From the NCBI GenBank assembly GCA_021845465.1, contig JAKBRL010000002.1:1-64000 (forward strand): a stretch of DNA of 64,000 bases, in the 5' to 3' direction. Below the pieces are notes generated by a model that did not search any database, was not told where the DNA came from, and saw only the letters and a list, made by a program, of their open reading frames with translations. Position numbers and translations under genes: made by a program. Shown here in pieces: positions 36,968 to 45,675 of this stretch (positions are counted from its first letter, which is position 1; the number at the start of each line of letters is the position of its first letter). This stretch comes from Microcaldota archaeon. GTDB lineage: Archaea; Micrarchaeota; Micrarchaeia; Micrarchaeales; CABMGC01.

Positions 36968-37688
36968 ATTCCAATATTATTTCAGACACATCGTCAGGAT
37001 TGCTATAGTGTGGAGTATGCCTTGCGTTCTTTATTATCTCAAGCCTGCTGTTAGGAAGTAGTTCTGAAAAAAGCAAAGCATATCTTATGCTTATTATCTT
37101 GTCCTCTCCGCCCCAGATTATCAGTGAAGGAATTTTTATCTCGCCTAATGTCTTCTCGTCTAGCTCGCCTTCGCGGAACTGGTCATTAAGTATGTTCTCC
37201 ATTACATGTTTTTTTGCATCAAGCTCAAGAACCCTTTCCAGCATTTTCTTCTTGTAATCTTCACGGTTCTTGTCGCCTTTTATCTCTTCGTAAAAAACTT
37301 TCAGGCCTCCGGAGTCTTCAAGAATAAGCCCTTTCACGGGGTTCTTCCTTGCAAATTCGGCGCAGACCCAGCCGCCGTAGGAATGCCCCATAAGGTATGG
37401 AAACTTTATCTTTTCAGCATTGAATACCTCTTTCAGTATTTCAGTCTGAATGCCTACTTTGTAATCGATTTCGGGAGAATCTGAGCTTCCGTGGCCCAGA
37501 AGATCAATCATGCAGATATCGAGGCTTTCCGGAAATTTTCCCACAAGGCGTTTCCACGTCAGTGTGCTGGAAGCCATCCCGTGAATCAGCACAAGGCTCT
37601 TTCCAGTGTTTGATTTATGCCTTCTGTAATGGATTCTGCCGTGCTTTGTCTCAATGAAAGAGTCTTTGAAGGAGTTTTCGTAATCCAT
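36948..37688 (-). CDS. Alpha/beta-hydrolase fold protein
   Basis: A 246-residue esterase/lyase-like enzyme. The oxyanion HG is at 36-37 and the nucleophile elbow GHSYGG has S103. The acid is probably D in WGGEDKII and the base H in NARHTPHY, making a full triad. The MHS-type arrangement resembles the esterase/MenH/BioH group, but the substrate cannot be told. Convergent with the M20 gene and 19 nt downstream of the proline dehydrogenase gene on the same strand. Confidence 0.85.
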   Translation of the reverse strand: MDYENSFKDSFIETKHGRIHYRRHKSNTGKSLVLIHGMASSTLTWKRLVGKFPESLDICMIDLLGHGSSDSPEIDYKVGIQTEILKEVFNAEKIKFPYLMGHSYGGWVCAEFARKNPVKGLILEDSGGLKVFYEEIKGDKNREDYKKKMLERVLELDAKKHVMENILNDQFREGELDEKTLGEIKIPSLIIWGGEDKIISIRYALLFSELLPNSRLEIIKNARHTPHYSNPDDVSEIILEFMKEHP

Positions 37689-37707
37689 ATACAGACCAGA
37701 ATCATAA

Positions 37708-38562
37708 CTACTGTTTTGAAAATAAAGACCTTGCTATCAATATTGAATTCCTAAGTTCTTTCAGTCTTCTGTAGCCATAGGCTACCCATTCTTTCCCGAA
37801 TGGAAGATAGAGATAGACATCGTGGTTTTTTGCAAGCTCGTATGCATACCCATTCATTATTCCGTTGAGCATTCCGAATGAGATTTCGGCTTCTGATTTT
37901 TTAGACATTTTTATTGCTTTTTCTATAAGGCCTTTGTCATGGGTGGCAACCATGAACCTTTCTGAATTTTTGAAAAGCAGGCTCATTATTGAGGCAAAAT
38001 TGGCAGTTGCTTCAGCCCTCGTAGGAAAAGCAGAGCTTGAATCTTCTTTGTAGGCGCCTTTTACAAGCCGTATGATAGAGCCTTCTTCAAGCAGAGATTT
38101 TACATCGTGCAGGCTTCTCCTGAGATATGACTGTATGCATATGCCAGTATTTCCGTTCCTTGCCCCGCTCAGGTAGAGAGCTATGCTCCTTTCAGTGTAT
38201 ATGCTCTCTTCCATATCCATCCAGACAAACACATTCTTTTTCCTTGCATGACTGACTATCTTGGAGTAATTGACACTGGCAGTCTTCCAATCAATGGACA
38301 GTCCTATTTGAGTCGGTTTTACTGCTATGGATGCTTTCAACTTTTTTTTATTTATAGCAGAAATGAGTTCCATGTATTTTTCTAGGGCTTCGTTGGACTT
38401 CTTTTTGTCAGTTATGCTTTCTCCCAGATAATTGATTATAGAGCCTGTATTCCTGAGATTCATTCTTTCGGTTATTTCCAATGCGTCCTCTATCTTCTCT
38501 CCTGCTATCCATCTTCCTGCAAGGGCCTTTTCTAAGATTCCGCTTATACCCGTTATAGACAC
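37708..38562 (-). CDS. Proline dehydrogenase
   Basis: FAD-dependent oxidation of proline to pyrroline-5-carboxylate, passing electrons to quinone or another acceptor. It is a 284-residue single-domain TIM-barrel protein like monofunctional PRODH of thermophiles. VWMDMEES, RLVKGAYKE and the C-terminal YGYRRLKE (conserved arginine pair for the proline carboxylate) are the family blocks. No P5C dehydrogenase gene is in the window. With sdh it would feed electrons into a short respiratory chain (inference). Confidence 0.87.
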   Translation of the reverse strand: MSITGISGILEKALAGRWIAGEKIEDALEITERMNLRNTGSIINYLGESITDKKKSNEALEKYMELISAINKKKLKASIAVKPTQIGLSIDWKTASVNYSKIVSHARKKNVFVWMDMEESIYTERSIALYLSGARNGNTGICIQSYLRRSLHDVKSLLEEGSIIRLVKGAYKEDSSSAFPTRAEATANFASIMSLLFKNSERFMVATHDKGLIEKAIKMSKKSEAEISFGMLNGIMNGYAYELAKNHDVYLYLPFGKEWVAYGYRRLKELRNSILIARSLFSKQ

Positions 38563-38755
38563 CAGTTGCGTATTTTATTTGGTCTCTGTTTTAGACAGAT
38601 CAGTATTTACTTGGAATAGATAGACTTAATAAGTTATTAACCAAATAGTAATTAACATCGTACTCAATTAAATTTGGAGTATGCCTTTATTTACATAGCA
38701 TATGTAACTAGAAGACAGATAAAAGCTTAATTTTACCATGCAGAGGGGTATCTGA

Positions 38756-39469
38756 TTGGAAACCTTAAAAGTTAGAAGAAGCGTTGAAGAAAAGCCTAGG
38801 ATAGGAGTAGATCTCGACGGTGTTGTCTTTGCCAGTTTTGAAAAAGTAAGAAGGATAGCAAACAGGAGGAATGGCACAAAAGTACCATATCATCAACTTA
38901 AGGATTACAATATACACAATTGCATGCCAGGAAGCTCGGCGGAACAGATCTCGGAGATTTTTAATTATCTATGGCTGAAGCATCCTGAAGAGATAAAGTT
39001 AATAGATAGCGCCATACCTAAAACGCTGAGAGCATTGAGAAGGCATTTTGAGGTAAATATAACAACAGCTGCGGGAAAAGGTTCGGAACAGGTATATCCA
39101 AATATAATACGGCTTCTGAGAGAAAATAGGATAAGCTATGATAACTTATTCCATGTGCGTTCACTTGAAGAAAAAATAAGTCTTGGCCTTGATATATACT
39201 TTGAAGATGATTTTAGAATACACGAGCTGGCAAGAATGAAACAGCATGTTATTTTAATGCCGCAGCCTTGGGTGATTGAGTATTTGAAGAATAATCCCGC
39301 AAGTCAAGATAGGGATCTCATGATTAAACCACATCCATCTGATTTGAAAAAGCTCAACGGCTCATTATATGGGAAAACTGCTAAGGGAATTTCCATTCTG
39401 CCCGGAGACAATCTTGAGGAAGCATGGAGAAATATAAGGATACTTATGCTTCAAGGTCTTAAAAGATAA
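38756..39469 (+). CDS. HAD-family 5'-nucleotidase-like phosphatase
   Basis: HAD superfamily hydrolase resembling 5'(3')-deoxyribonucleotidases (NT5C). Motif I DLDGVV has nucleophile D19 and acid D21. ITTAAG is the motif-II threonine region and YFEDDFRIH carries the acidic motif IV. It is 237 residues. The start is TTG, preceded at 7-nt spacing by the purine-rich CAGAGGGG (38741-38748), which supports it over internal codons. The C-terminal ~65 residues (after NNPASQ) look like an extra tail. It runs into a PfkB kinase gene 10 nt downstream. Confidence 0.72.
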   Translation: METLKVRRSVEEKPRIGVDLDGVVFASFEKVRRIANRRNGTKVPYHQLKDYNIHNCMPGSSAEQISEIFNYLWLKHPEEIKLIDSAIPKTLRALRRHFEVNITTAAGKGSEQVYPNIIRLLRENRISYDNLFHVRSLEEKISLGLDIYFEDDFRIHELARMKQHVILMPQPWVIEYLKNNPASQDRDLMIKPHPSDLKKLNGSLYGKTAKGISILPGDNLEEAWRNIRILMLQGLKR

Positions 39470-39479
39470 TGTGCATTGC

Positions 39480-40424
39480 ATGAAGAATCTCGACATCTTT
39501 TGCGTCGCTGAGGTCGCAATAGACCACATCGCAGATGCAGGTAGCATCACAGATAATGCCTCTTCGACATTACTGCATTCTGTAAAGCGTTATTATGGAG
39601 GCATGGGTGGCAATTTTTCAGCAGTTGCAAGCATTTTCGGAGTCAAGGTGGGAATACTTGCAGCAATAGGCAGGGATGACCCTGACAGTATTGATTACAA
39701 AAGATACCTTGAAAATAGGAAGATAGATACGGATTGCCTTCTTCAGGAGGAATGGTCAAGCATCTCCAAATGCTTTATCTTCAACGAGAATGAAAAACAG
39801 AGGCTCTTTTTCTATCCTGGAACATCAATCCAGTATACTGAGAAGTATATGAAATATGCTATGGAGTTGGCAGGAGAGATAAAATCAGAGGCACTTTATG
39901 CCGCATTTACGGATTTTGAGCTCAATAAATTTTATCTTTCCAAAGGAAATGCCAGGGTAAAGGCTTATGCCCCTGCACATAATACACATAGGCATTCCAG
40001 AAAAGATTTTTCAGAATGCCTTGAACACACCGATATTCTCTTTGTCAATGAAAATGAAGCTGGAATAATGGAAAGGATAATGGAGAAAAACATTTTCGAG
40101 ATAGCTGAAGATTTTGACATAGAGGTTGTAGCGAGAACCATGGGAAAGGATGGCAGCGAGATTATAGTAGATGGAAAACCTACAGCTATACCTGCCTGCA
40201 AAATAGACAAAATGCTTGATCCGTCTGGAGCCGGAGATGCGTTTGCAGGAGCATTTATGGCTAATTACATAAAAGGAAGGGATGCCATAAGTTCAGCTAA
40301 GATAGCCTCTGCAACAGCATCATTCATTGTAGAGGAGAGAGGCTGCCAGACCGGAATTCCTTCAATTAGCGCACTCCAGGAAAGAATAAGCAAGAATTAT
40401 GAGAATGTAATTCTAAAAGAATAA
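39480..40424 (+). CDS. PfkB-family sugar/nucleoside kinase
   Basis: Ribokinase-fold kinase. The N-terminal GGMGGNFSAVASIFG is the substrate/lid region, and DPSGAGDAFAGAFM near the C-terminus holds the catalytic Asp and anion hole. It is about 314 residues from the ATG at 39480; a GTG at 39471 is also open. Members phosphorylate ribose, adenosine/cytidine/guanosine or sugars. Adjacency to a nucleotidase hints at a nucleoside salvage pair, but substrate specificity is not visible. Confidence 0.85.
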   Translation: MKNLDIFCVAEVAIDHIADAGSITDNASSTLLHSVKRYYGGMGGNFSAVASIFGVKVGILAAIGRDDPDSIDYKRYLENRKIDTDCLLQEEWSSISKCFIFNENEKQRLFFYPGTSIQYTEKYMKYAMELAGEIKSEALYAAFTDFELNKFYLSKGNARVKAYAPAHNTHRHSRKDFSECLEHTDILFVNENEAGIMERIMEKNIFEIAEDFDIEVVARTMGKDGSEIIVDGKPTAIPACKIDKMLDPSGAGDAFAGAFMANYIKGRDAISSAKIASATASFIVEERGCQTGIPSISALQERISKNYENVILKE

Positions 40425-40500
40425 TCTGCAAATCTTCTTGTTTTAGTTTTGCCTGATTCTAATTTTTAGCCAGAGTCCCTATTTTGAGTAGAGATTGCTT

Positions 40501-42018
40501 TCAGGACGGAGTGCCTTCAGGAAGCGCATTTGTGATATTCATGGCATTTGCTATGTATGTTCCTACTAGAACTATTATTATGTTTATTGCAAGTGCTATC
40601 ATTCCGATGAATACTGGACCTAAGCCTGTCCCTATAAGTGTGGTTGTCCAGCTTGCATAGCTGTTTGCAGCTTCAAGCATGTATACGCCGGAAATGACAC
40701 CGGCTAACAGGCCGAAGAACAATGCCCGCCTATTTAGTTTCTTGGTTATCATTCCGAATATGAATGATGGGAGTACCTGCAGTATGAGTATGCCTCCGAA
40801 AAGCTGAAGCTGTATTGCATATGTTGCCGGTATCAGGAATACGAAGCCTAATGCAAGGAACTTGAAGACTACAGCGAATATCTGTGCTGTTCTGGTTTCC
40901 TGCTTATCTGTCATTTTTGGCTTTATCTCCTTTGCTATGTTTCTTGTGAATAGGTTGGCTGCGGCTATCGCCATTATGGCTGCAGGAACCAATCCACCTA
41001 TGAATACACCTAGAAGAGCAGCGCCTGAAAGCCACGATGGAAGCATCGTAAGTATAAGTCCCGGAACTACCTGAGTGCCTTGCACTGAAGCAGGAAATGA
41101 TCTTACATAGCTAAGTGCTGCTGGTACCCCGTATATCAAAAATCCGAACATAGCGAGAAACGCTAGGCCTATACTGTATAATGGCAGGAGCGATGCGGTC
41201 TTTCTCACCGAATCTGCGCTTTTCTGCGCCAGTGAAGCATTGACTACGTGAGGATATAGGTAAAGTGCAAGAGCACTGAATACGAAGAGACTCCAGTATG
41301 CATTATACAAACTGGAAGGAAGCTGGAAATAATGTATTGCTGTCGCTGATGCGTTTGTAAATGCAGTATGGAAACTGCCTATAGTTATTGCGGCGACTAT
41401 TATTGCAACTACGCTGACAAGTATTAAAGCGTCTTTCAGGATGCCGCTCAGTGTTGCTCCCCTTAATCCGCTTGTCCATGTAAAAGCTGCAAGTATTATG
41501 AATGATATTATGAGTGAGAACTCTATAACTGTCTGTACTGCTCCGAAGCCGTGGAGAAGTGCTATTAAGACTGCCTGCATCCCGACTATCTGCAATGCTA
41601 TATATGGAAGCTCAGCAACAATGCCGACAAGAGCTATTGATACGGCCAGGAGCCTGCTGTTGAAGACACCCTTTACAAAATCTGCCATTGTGACATATCC
41701 GTGCTCATTGGCTATCTTCCAGAATTTGGGCATGGCCCACATTGCAAATGCGTATGTTATTATTACATAAGGAGCAGCGAAAAAGTATATTGCCCCTTTA
41801 GCAAACAGGGAAGATGGAACTGCTATGAAAGTATATGCCGTATATATATCAGCGCCAAGAAGAAACCATCCGAGAAAAGTTCCTAATCTTCCGCCTGCAA
41901 GACCCCATTCCTTGAGCTTGGTAAGGTCTCCCTTTCGCCATCTTGCACCGTAAAATCCAAGAAATACGAATATGACAAAGAGCACCAGGAATATTAATAT
42001 TGACAGTAGGTCTATCAT
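40501..42018 (-). CDS. Sodium:solute symporter (SSS family)
   Basis: A 505-residue polytopic protein with about 13 hydrophobic segments, of the SSSF/LeuT-like fold. The N-terminal GWFLLGADIYTAYTF and the family's MAIAAANLFTRNI block are visible. It couples uptake of an organic solute (acid, amino acid or proline-like) to Na+ or H+; specificity unknown. Its ATG overlaps the stop of the small DUF3311 gene (ATGA), a frequent partner arrangement for this SSS branch. Confidence 0.88.
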   Translation of the reverse strand: MIDLLSILIFLVLFVIFVFLGFYGARWRKGDLTKLKEWGLAGGRLGTFLGWFLLGADIYTAYTFIAVPSSLFAKGAIYFFAAPYVIITYAFAMWAMPKFWKIANEHGYVTMADFVKGVFNSRLLAVSIALVGIVAELPYIALQIVGMQAVLIALLHGFGAVQTVIEFSLIISFIILAAFTWTSGLRGATLSGILKDALILVSVVAIIVAAITIGSFHTAFTNASATAIHYFQLPSSLYNAYWSLFVFSALALYLYPHVVNASLAQKSADSVRKTASLLPLYSIGLAFLAMFGFLIYGVPAALSYVRSFPASVQGTQVVPGLILTMLPSWLSGAALLGVFIGGLVPAAIMAIAAANLFTRNIAKEIKPKMTDKQETRTAQIFAVVFKFLALGFVFLIPATYAIQLQLFGGILILQVLPSFIFGMITKKLNRRALFFGLLAGVISGVYMLEAANSYASWTTTLIGTGLGPVFIGMIALAINIIIVLVGTYIANAMNITNALPEGTPS

Positions 42019-42269
42019 GATCTTCCCCTGGTTTTCTTTCTTGAAGATTTTTTAAGCTCTCTTTCTTCGTTCTTTTCCTTGCCGTGCCATAATACAGCTG
42101 CAACATAGTAAAGTATTGCACTTAGAGGCATCCATAGGATTTGATACCAATAAAAGAAAGATATTCCTCCTAGTTTTGGATTTATCGAATTGTACATAGG
42201 TATTGCAAGCAAAGCTATAAGTGGTATCAAAAGAAGGACTGCTATTATAGCATCTACGGTTTTTACCAA
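42015..42269 (-). CDS. DUF3311-like small membrane protein
   Basis: An 84-residue protein with two hydrophobic helices (about 5-27 and 41-62) and a strongly basic tail. Size, topology, the PMYN...WYQILWMPLSAILY pattern and its position just before an SSS symporter fit DUF3311, an accessory protein of unknown role. It is translationally coupled to the symporter by a 4-nt overlap. Confidence 0.78.
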   Translation of the reverse strand: MVKTVDAIIAVLLLIPLIALLAIPMYNSINPKLGGISFFYWYQILWMPLSAILYYVAAVLWHGKEKNEERELKKSSRKKTRGRS

Positions 42270-42517
42270 CCCACTACCCTATTTCCCAGTAATTCAAAAG
42301 AATGAAAAGAAATATAAAGATTCCCTAATAGGTGAAGTTTGCAGAGATTTAGAACCTCAAGAATAGTTACGAGGTAGAGAGGTCTTTTATCGTCGTATAT
42401 AATTAATTTATTCGCTGCCATAAAAAACCTGAGAAGCAAAAATAGAAAAGGAACATTTGTTATGTACGTGCTTTTCGCTTACTAAATTTGGGCAGAAAAG
42501 ACGCGTACTGATGCTCT

Positions 42518-42694
42518 TCAGGCTTCTTTTATAGCTGCCTTTACCTTTGCCATTGTTGCAGAGTCTATTTTAGCCATATTATGTGCTTTCTTGGCATGTT
42601 CAGATATTTTTCCCATAAGACTGGATTCCGAATCTGCCTTTGCCTCAAAACCACATGACATCCCTATATCCTTGCATGCAAATTTCTTTGCCAT
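42518..42694 (-). CDS. DUF1059-like small protein
   Basis: A 58-residue protein, MAKKFACKDIGMSCGFEA..., with two cysteines (C7 and C14, numbered from this start). It matches the short conserved DUF1059 family, common in archaea and of unknown function. An in-frame ATG four codons upstream (42706) is possible. A GGAGG-like sequence (TCCTCC on the plus strand, 42713-42717) supports translation from one of these. It stands alone, with about 250 bp of AT-rich sequence downstream. Confidence 0.75.
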   Translation of the reverse strand: MAKKFACKDIGMSCGFEAKADSESSLMGKISEHAKKAHNMAKIDSATMAKVKAAIKEA

Positions 42695-42791
42695 TTTATA
42701 CACCATTATCTAGGAGGAATGAATCACTTTATAAAGACACGCAGAAGGAAAGTTGACATAGCTACTTCGACTCAAGCTTATTAGATGTTTG

Positions 42792-42848
42792 TGTGACATC
42801 CTCTCCCAACTAAAGATTGGGAGCTTCCAGGGTAGCTATGATTGGTCG
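42792..42848 (-). mobile_element. IS200/IS605-type right end beside tnpB remnant
   Basis: TGTGACATCCTCTCCCAACT followed by AAAGATTGGGAGCTTCC (42792-42827) has the inverted repeat CCCAA/TTGGG that is typical of IS605-group right ends. It lies directly downstream of a TnpB C-terminal fragment. In intact elements this zone also encodes the guide (omega) RNA. Confidence 0.72.
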
Positions 42849-43016
42849 TCATGATGCCACCCGTGTAGTTCCCGCTTCCTTGGCAACCACCTCCCTTGCG
42901 GAAGGTCTTACATCGTCTCCACAGGCTTGACTTCCCGAATGTCCTTCGGTAGCTCTATCGAGTATATTTATCGATGCGTTAATGTCCTTATCTCTTGACA
43001 TACCACACTTCCCGCA
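42849..43016 (-). pseudogene. TnpB (IS605 OrfB) C-terminal remnant
   Basis: The last ~55 codons encode [19 protein letters not shown] and a tail [16 protein letters not shown]. This is the zinc-finger half-site and RuvC-III (DxNAxxNI) end of an IS605-type TnpB. Everything upstream of the second zinc-finger CxxC is missing. The fragment continues in frame into an MFS transporter remnant, so it is a fusion of two broken genes rather than a live nuclease. Confidence 0.85.
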
Positions 43017-43310
43017 TAGAAATGATGCAATGGTAAATATAACAAAACCCAGGTTGAACATCCGTGACCTTCCATAAATATCTCCGATCCTTCCGAGCTG
43101 AGTTGAAAGAACAGCAACTACAATTATGTAGATCAATATTACCTATATTATGGTAGAAATGTTAGAATGCAGTGTTATTGTTATTGCAGGAAAAGCGAGA
43201 AGCACTATAGTTGAGTCTATAGAAGCCATCAACGTTTCTATTACTATTATTAGAAGTATTAGATTTTCCTTATCGTTTTTCTTTTCTAACGTGATTTCAC
43301 CGCTTTGTAT
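43017..43310 (-). pseudogene. MFS (DHA2-type) transporter N-terminal remnant
   Basis: The minus-strand frame reads ASIDSTIVLLAFPAI, an amber stop at 43143-43145, then [18 protein letters not shown] and [19 protein letters not shown]. This matches helices 1-3 and motif A of DHA2 drug/H+ antiporters. The TAG replaces the tryptophan normally found before the second helix (SxxxxxW[VI]). The transporter is cut at the third helix by the TnpB fragment. No good start codon remains upstream. Confidence 0.85.
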
Positions 43311-43546
43311 TTATAAGATTTATTTTATGCTTCAGATCTAATGAAAAGTCCACTATCAAAACAATAGCAATATATTGCAAAATAATATAAATGCATATTT
43401 CCATAGATTCCAGTGTTGGATAGATTTAAGCACTGTTATTTATTAGTAGAATTTAGTTTTAACCCGAGTGAATGTTTTATGTTTAGAAAACATCTGGAAT
43501 AGATGAATAGACAGATTATAAGTTAAAAACCAAAAGAGAGATTATA

Positions 43547-44107
43547 ATGAGTATATACGTTTCAATACAGAACATCAATTTTGAGGTATACAAAGCTACA
43601 CAGGTTATAGGCAGCGATGCCGCTTACCATGTAATGTCTTATGTTGTGGAGAGTTACTTGATAGTTCTCCCTTTGATAATGATATATATGGTTTATAAAA
43701 AGGACAAGAATGTTTTTTCATTTGCGCTTGCAGGACTTGTATTTTACCTAATAGGAGATATATTGAAGAAAATAATACAGGAACCTAGGCCTTGCGCTCT
43801 TTCAGGTATTGAATACATGAAAAATTACTGCGATACTGGTTATTCGTTTCCTTCTAACCATGCAACAGTCCTGACAGGACTGGCATTATTCATAAATTAC
43901 AAGTACCTTAGGGCTCTGTATATACTGTGGGTTATTCTGCTTCTTTTTAGCAAAGTCTTCCTTGCACAGCATTATTTCACTGATATAATAGCAGGAATTA
44001 TAATAAGCCTCGTAGTTGGAAGAATAGTACAGGTTTACAGCAAGAAGATAAACGACTTCTTTTCTTCGATATTTAATAGAGTTTTCGGCAGAATATATAA
44101 ATTCTGA
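43547..44107 (+). CDS. PAP2-family membrane phosphatase
   Basis: A 186-residue integral membrane phosphatase with about five helices. The three PAP2 signature motifs are present: KKIIQEPRP, YSFPSNHAT, and FLAQHYFTDIIAG. It probably dephosphorylates a polyprenyl diphosphate or other lipid phosphate on the outer face, as in lipid-carrier recycling for glycosylation. Substrate not determinable. It stands alone with AT-rich flanks. Confidence 0.85.
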   Translation: MSIYVSIQNINFEVYKATQVIGSDAAYHVMSYVVESYLIVLPLIMIYMVYKKDKNVFSFALAGLVFYLIGDILKKIIQEPRPCALSGIEYMKNYCDTGYSFPSNHATVLTGLALFINYKYLRALYILWVILLLFSKVFLAQHYFTDIIAGIIISLVVGRIVQVYSKKINDFFSSIFNRVFGRIYKF

Positions 44108-44246
44108 AGAGCGTTTTGCTTGTTGCATTAATATCGTCTTTAGAGTCTTCTGATGCTTCTGTATTGTGTAAGAATAGGGATATTATTCCAGACAGCTGCC
44201 CTTATTTCTCCTTCTGTCCTGTAGATTGAAGGACTGTTATCTGAAT

Positions 44247-44684
44247 CTAAGAAGAAGCATTGAGAATATGCAATTTGGTAAGGATCTGCCATGAATATGG
44301 GCTGGGGATTTTTTCGTCACCTGCCCAGAAAAGCCCGCCTATTTTTCTTTTAGGATCTGCGCCGAATTTTATAAGTAATATTGCCGCTTCGTTGTTAAGA
44401 TTCTTTGCAGCGATATGTATCGGCCTTGCATAGCCTATAGAGCTAAATCTGTATATTATGCCTCCTTTGTTAGGATCTGCATTGTTTATCAAGAGTTCTT
44501 CCATCACAGGAAGACTATTCTTTTTTGTTGCGTGCATAAGAGGTCTATATCCAAATACCCCATCAGGAGAGGCTCCTCTCCTGATGATAGAAGATATTTC
44601 TTCCCTGGTGGAGTTATCACGTATAGCTTTACGCATTTCCCTTGCTAGCACTAATTGTGTGTGTTTTGTTTGGATATAGGACAT
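44247..44684 (-). CDS. Ankyrin-repeat protein
   Basis: About 145 residues with two to three ankyrin repeats: GYRPLMHATKKNSLPVMEEL then INNADPNKGG, and ARPIHIAAKNLNNEAAILLI then KFGADPKRK. These have the TPLHxAAxxG...LLxxGADxN consensus. It is an intracellular protein-binding scaffold with no enzyme domain. The start is placed at MSYIQTKHT (44684); 11 more upstream codons are open. Isolated gene, partner unknown. Confidence 0.75.
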   Translation of the reverse strand: MSYIQTKHTQLVLAREMRKAIRDNSTREEISSIIRRGASPDGVFGYRPLMHATKKNSLPVMEELLINNADPNKGGIIYRFSSIGYARPIHIAAKNLNNEAAILLIKFGADPKRKIGGLFWAGDEKIPSPYSWQILTKLHILNASS

Positions 44685-44830
44685 ACTTGATTTATTGAAT
44701 TTTTTGATATATAACACAGCATGTTGTCTTGTGTTGATGTAGAATCCGTTAAAGTATTCTATATGTTCTATAAATTCCTATTATCGATGAGTGGTACCAA
44801 AAAATAACAAAGATAGAGCCTGCATAAAGA

Positions 44831-45202
44831 TTATAGATCTTCGTATAATGAACCAAATCTTTTCATTCTGTTTGCTATCATCTTTGACGCGTCAATATAA
44901 TCAGTAAGCGCAGCTGAGCCTTTCTCAGTTATTCCATATTGTTTTCTCTGCTTTTCAGATCTATTTTCCGAATCCAAGGCCTTTATGTACCCGTTTCTTT
45001 CTAGCCACTCGAGAGTGGTATATGTTGCCGCTGGACCCGGCCTCCACATCCCTCCTGTTTTTTCGAATATCTGTTCCATTATCTCAAAACCGTACATAGG
45101 CCTCTTTGATATCAACCTGAGGATGTACGGTTTGAGAAGCCCATGGGGAACAATGCTTACTCTGAACGGACCGCACTTACAGTATCCTGAAGTTATAGAC
45201 AT
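44831..45202 (-). CDS. PadR-family transcriptional regulator
   Basis: A 123-residue winged-helix regulator. LKPYILRLISKRPMYGFEIM is the PadR recognition fold start, and TYTTLEWLERNGYI followed by KQYGITEKG is the wing. The N-terminus carries a CxC (YCKCGPF), which could sense metal or redox. It lies 8 nt after a cysteine-rich small gene on the same transcript. An 18-bp perfect palindrome over the shared promoter is a likely autoregulatory operator. Confidence 0.88.
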   Translation of the reverse strand: MSITSGYCKCGPFRVSIVPHGLLKPYILRLISKRPMYGFEIMEQIFEKTGGMWRPGPAATYTTLEWLERNGYIKALDSENRSEKQRKQYGITEKGSAALTDYIDASKMIANRMKRFGSLYEDL

Positions 45203-45210
45203 AGTCTACA

Positions 45211-45444
45211 CTATTTGTCGCTTTTGCCAGATTCGCTTGCTCTAAGTTCGTCTATCCTTTTATCTATGAATTTTATCTCCTCCATTAGATCGTCTTTATA
45301 GTATTTTAGGCGTTCGGCAGTTTCTTCCTCTGACAGATCTACATGCAAGGAATTCATATGCCCCTCTCTTCCCTTGTTCCCGCAGCCATTTCCACAGCAG
45401 CCTCCGCATCCACATCCACGACCTTCTTTTTCTATGTTTCTCAT
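45211..45444 (-). CDS. Small cysteine-rich protein upstream of PadR regulator
   Basis: A 77-residue protein with a dense N-terminal Cys/Gly cluster (GCGCGGCCGNGCGN: six cysteines) and an amphipathic C-terminal helix (EETAERLKYYKDDLMEEIKF). It is the first gene of a two-gene unit with padR. The cluster suggests metal binding, as in small DUF5320-like proteins found beside metal or redox genes; this is an inference. ATG start at 45444 lies within a few bases of the predicted transcription start. Confidence 0.7.
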   Translation of the reverse strand: MRNIEKEGRGCGCGGCCGNGCGNKGREGHMNSLHVDLSEEETAERLKYYKDDLMEEIKFIDKRIDELRASESGKSDK

Positions 45445-45476
45445 TATATCACTAGTGATATATATAATGATATAAA
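45445..45476 (-). promoter_or_regulatory. Promoter and palindromic operator of the Cys-rich/padR unit
   Basis: TATATCACTAGTGATATA (45445-45462) is an 18-bp perfect palindrome directly upstream of the ATG at 45444. A minus-strand TATA (TTTATATC, 45469-45476) is spaced for a leaderless start, so the palindrome occupies the TATA-to-start interval where a bound dimer would block transcription. The regulator is probably the PadR protein. Confidence 0.75.
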
Positions 45477-45532
45477 TATTTAGACCTTTTTATCCCAGCA
45501 GGGAAGGCACTGTTAGACTGCCAGGAATTCAA

Positions 45533-45570
45533 TGTGACATCCTCTACTAAGTGAATGTTGGGAGTTTCTA
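45533..45570. mobile_element. Solo IS605-type end sequence
   Basis: TGTGACATCCTCTACTAAGT followed by GAATGTTGGGAGTTTC repeats the right-end sequence beside the tnpB remnant at 42792 in the same orientation, with the hairpin stem degraded. No transposase gene is nearby. Confidence 0.55.
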
Positions 45571-45675
45571 ATGATGCTTTTTTAATGTTAAAGCAAAGTA
45601 TTAATAGATTAGACGTGGAGTTTAAAATGTCCTGAAGTTTAGAAATACTTGTATCTTTGCTATAGTTGAATATGG

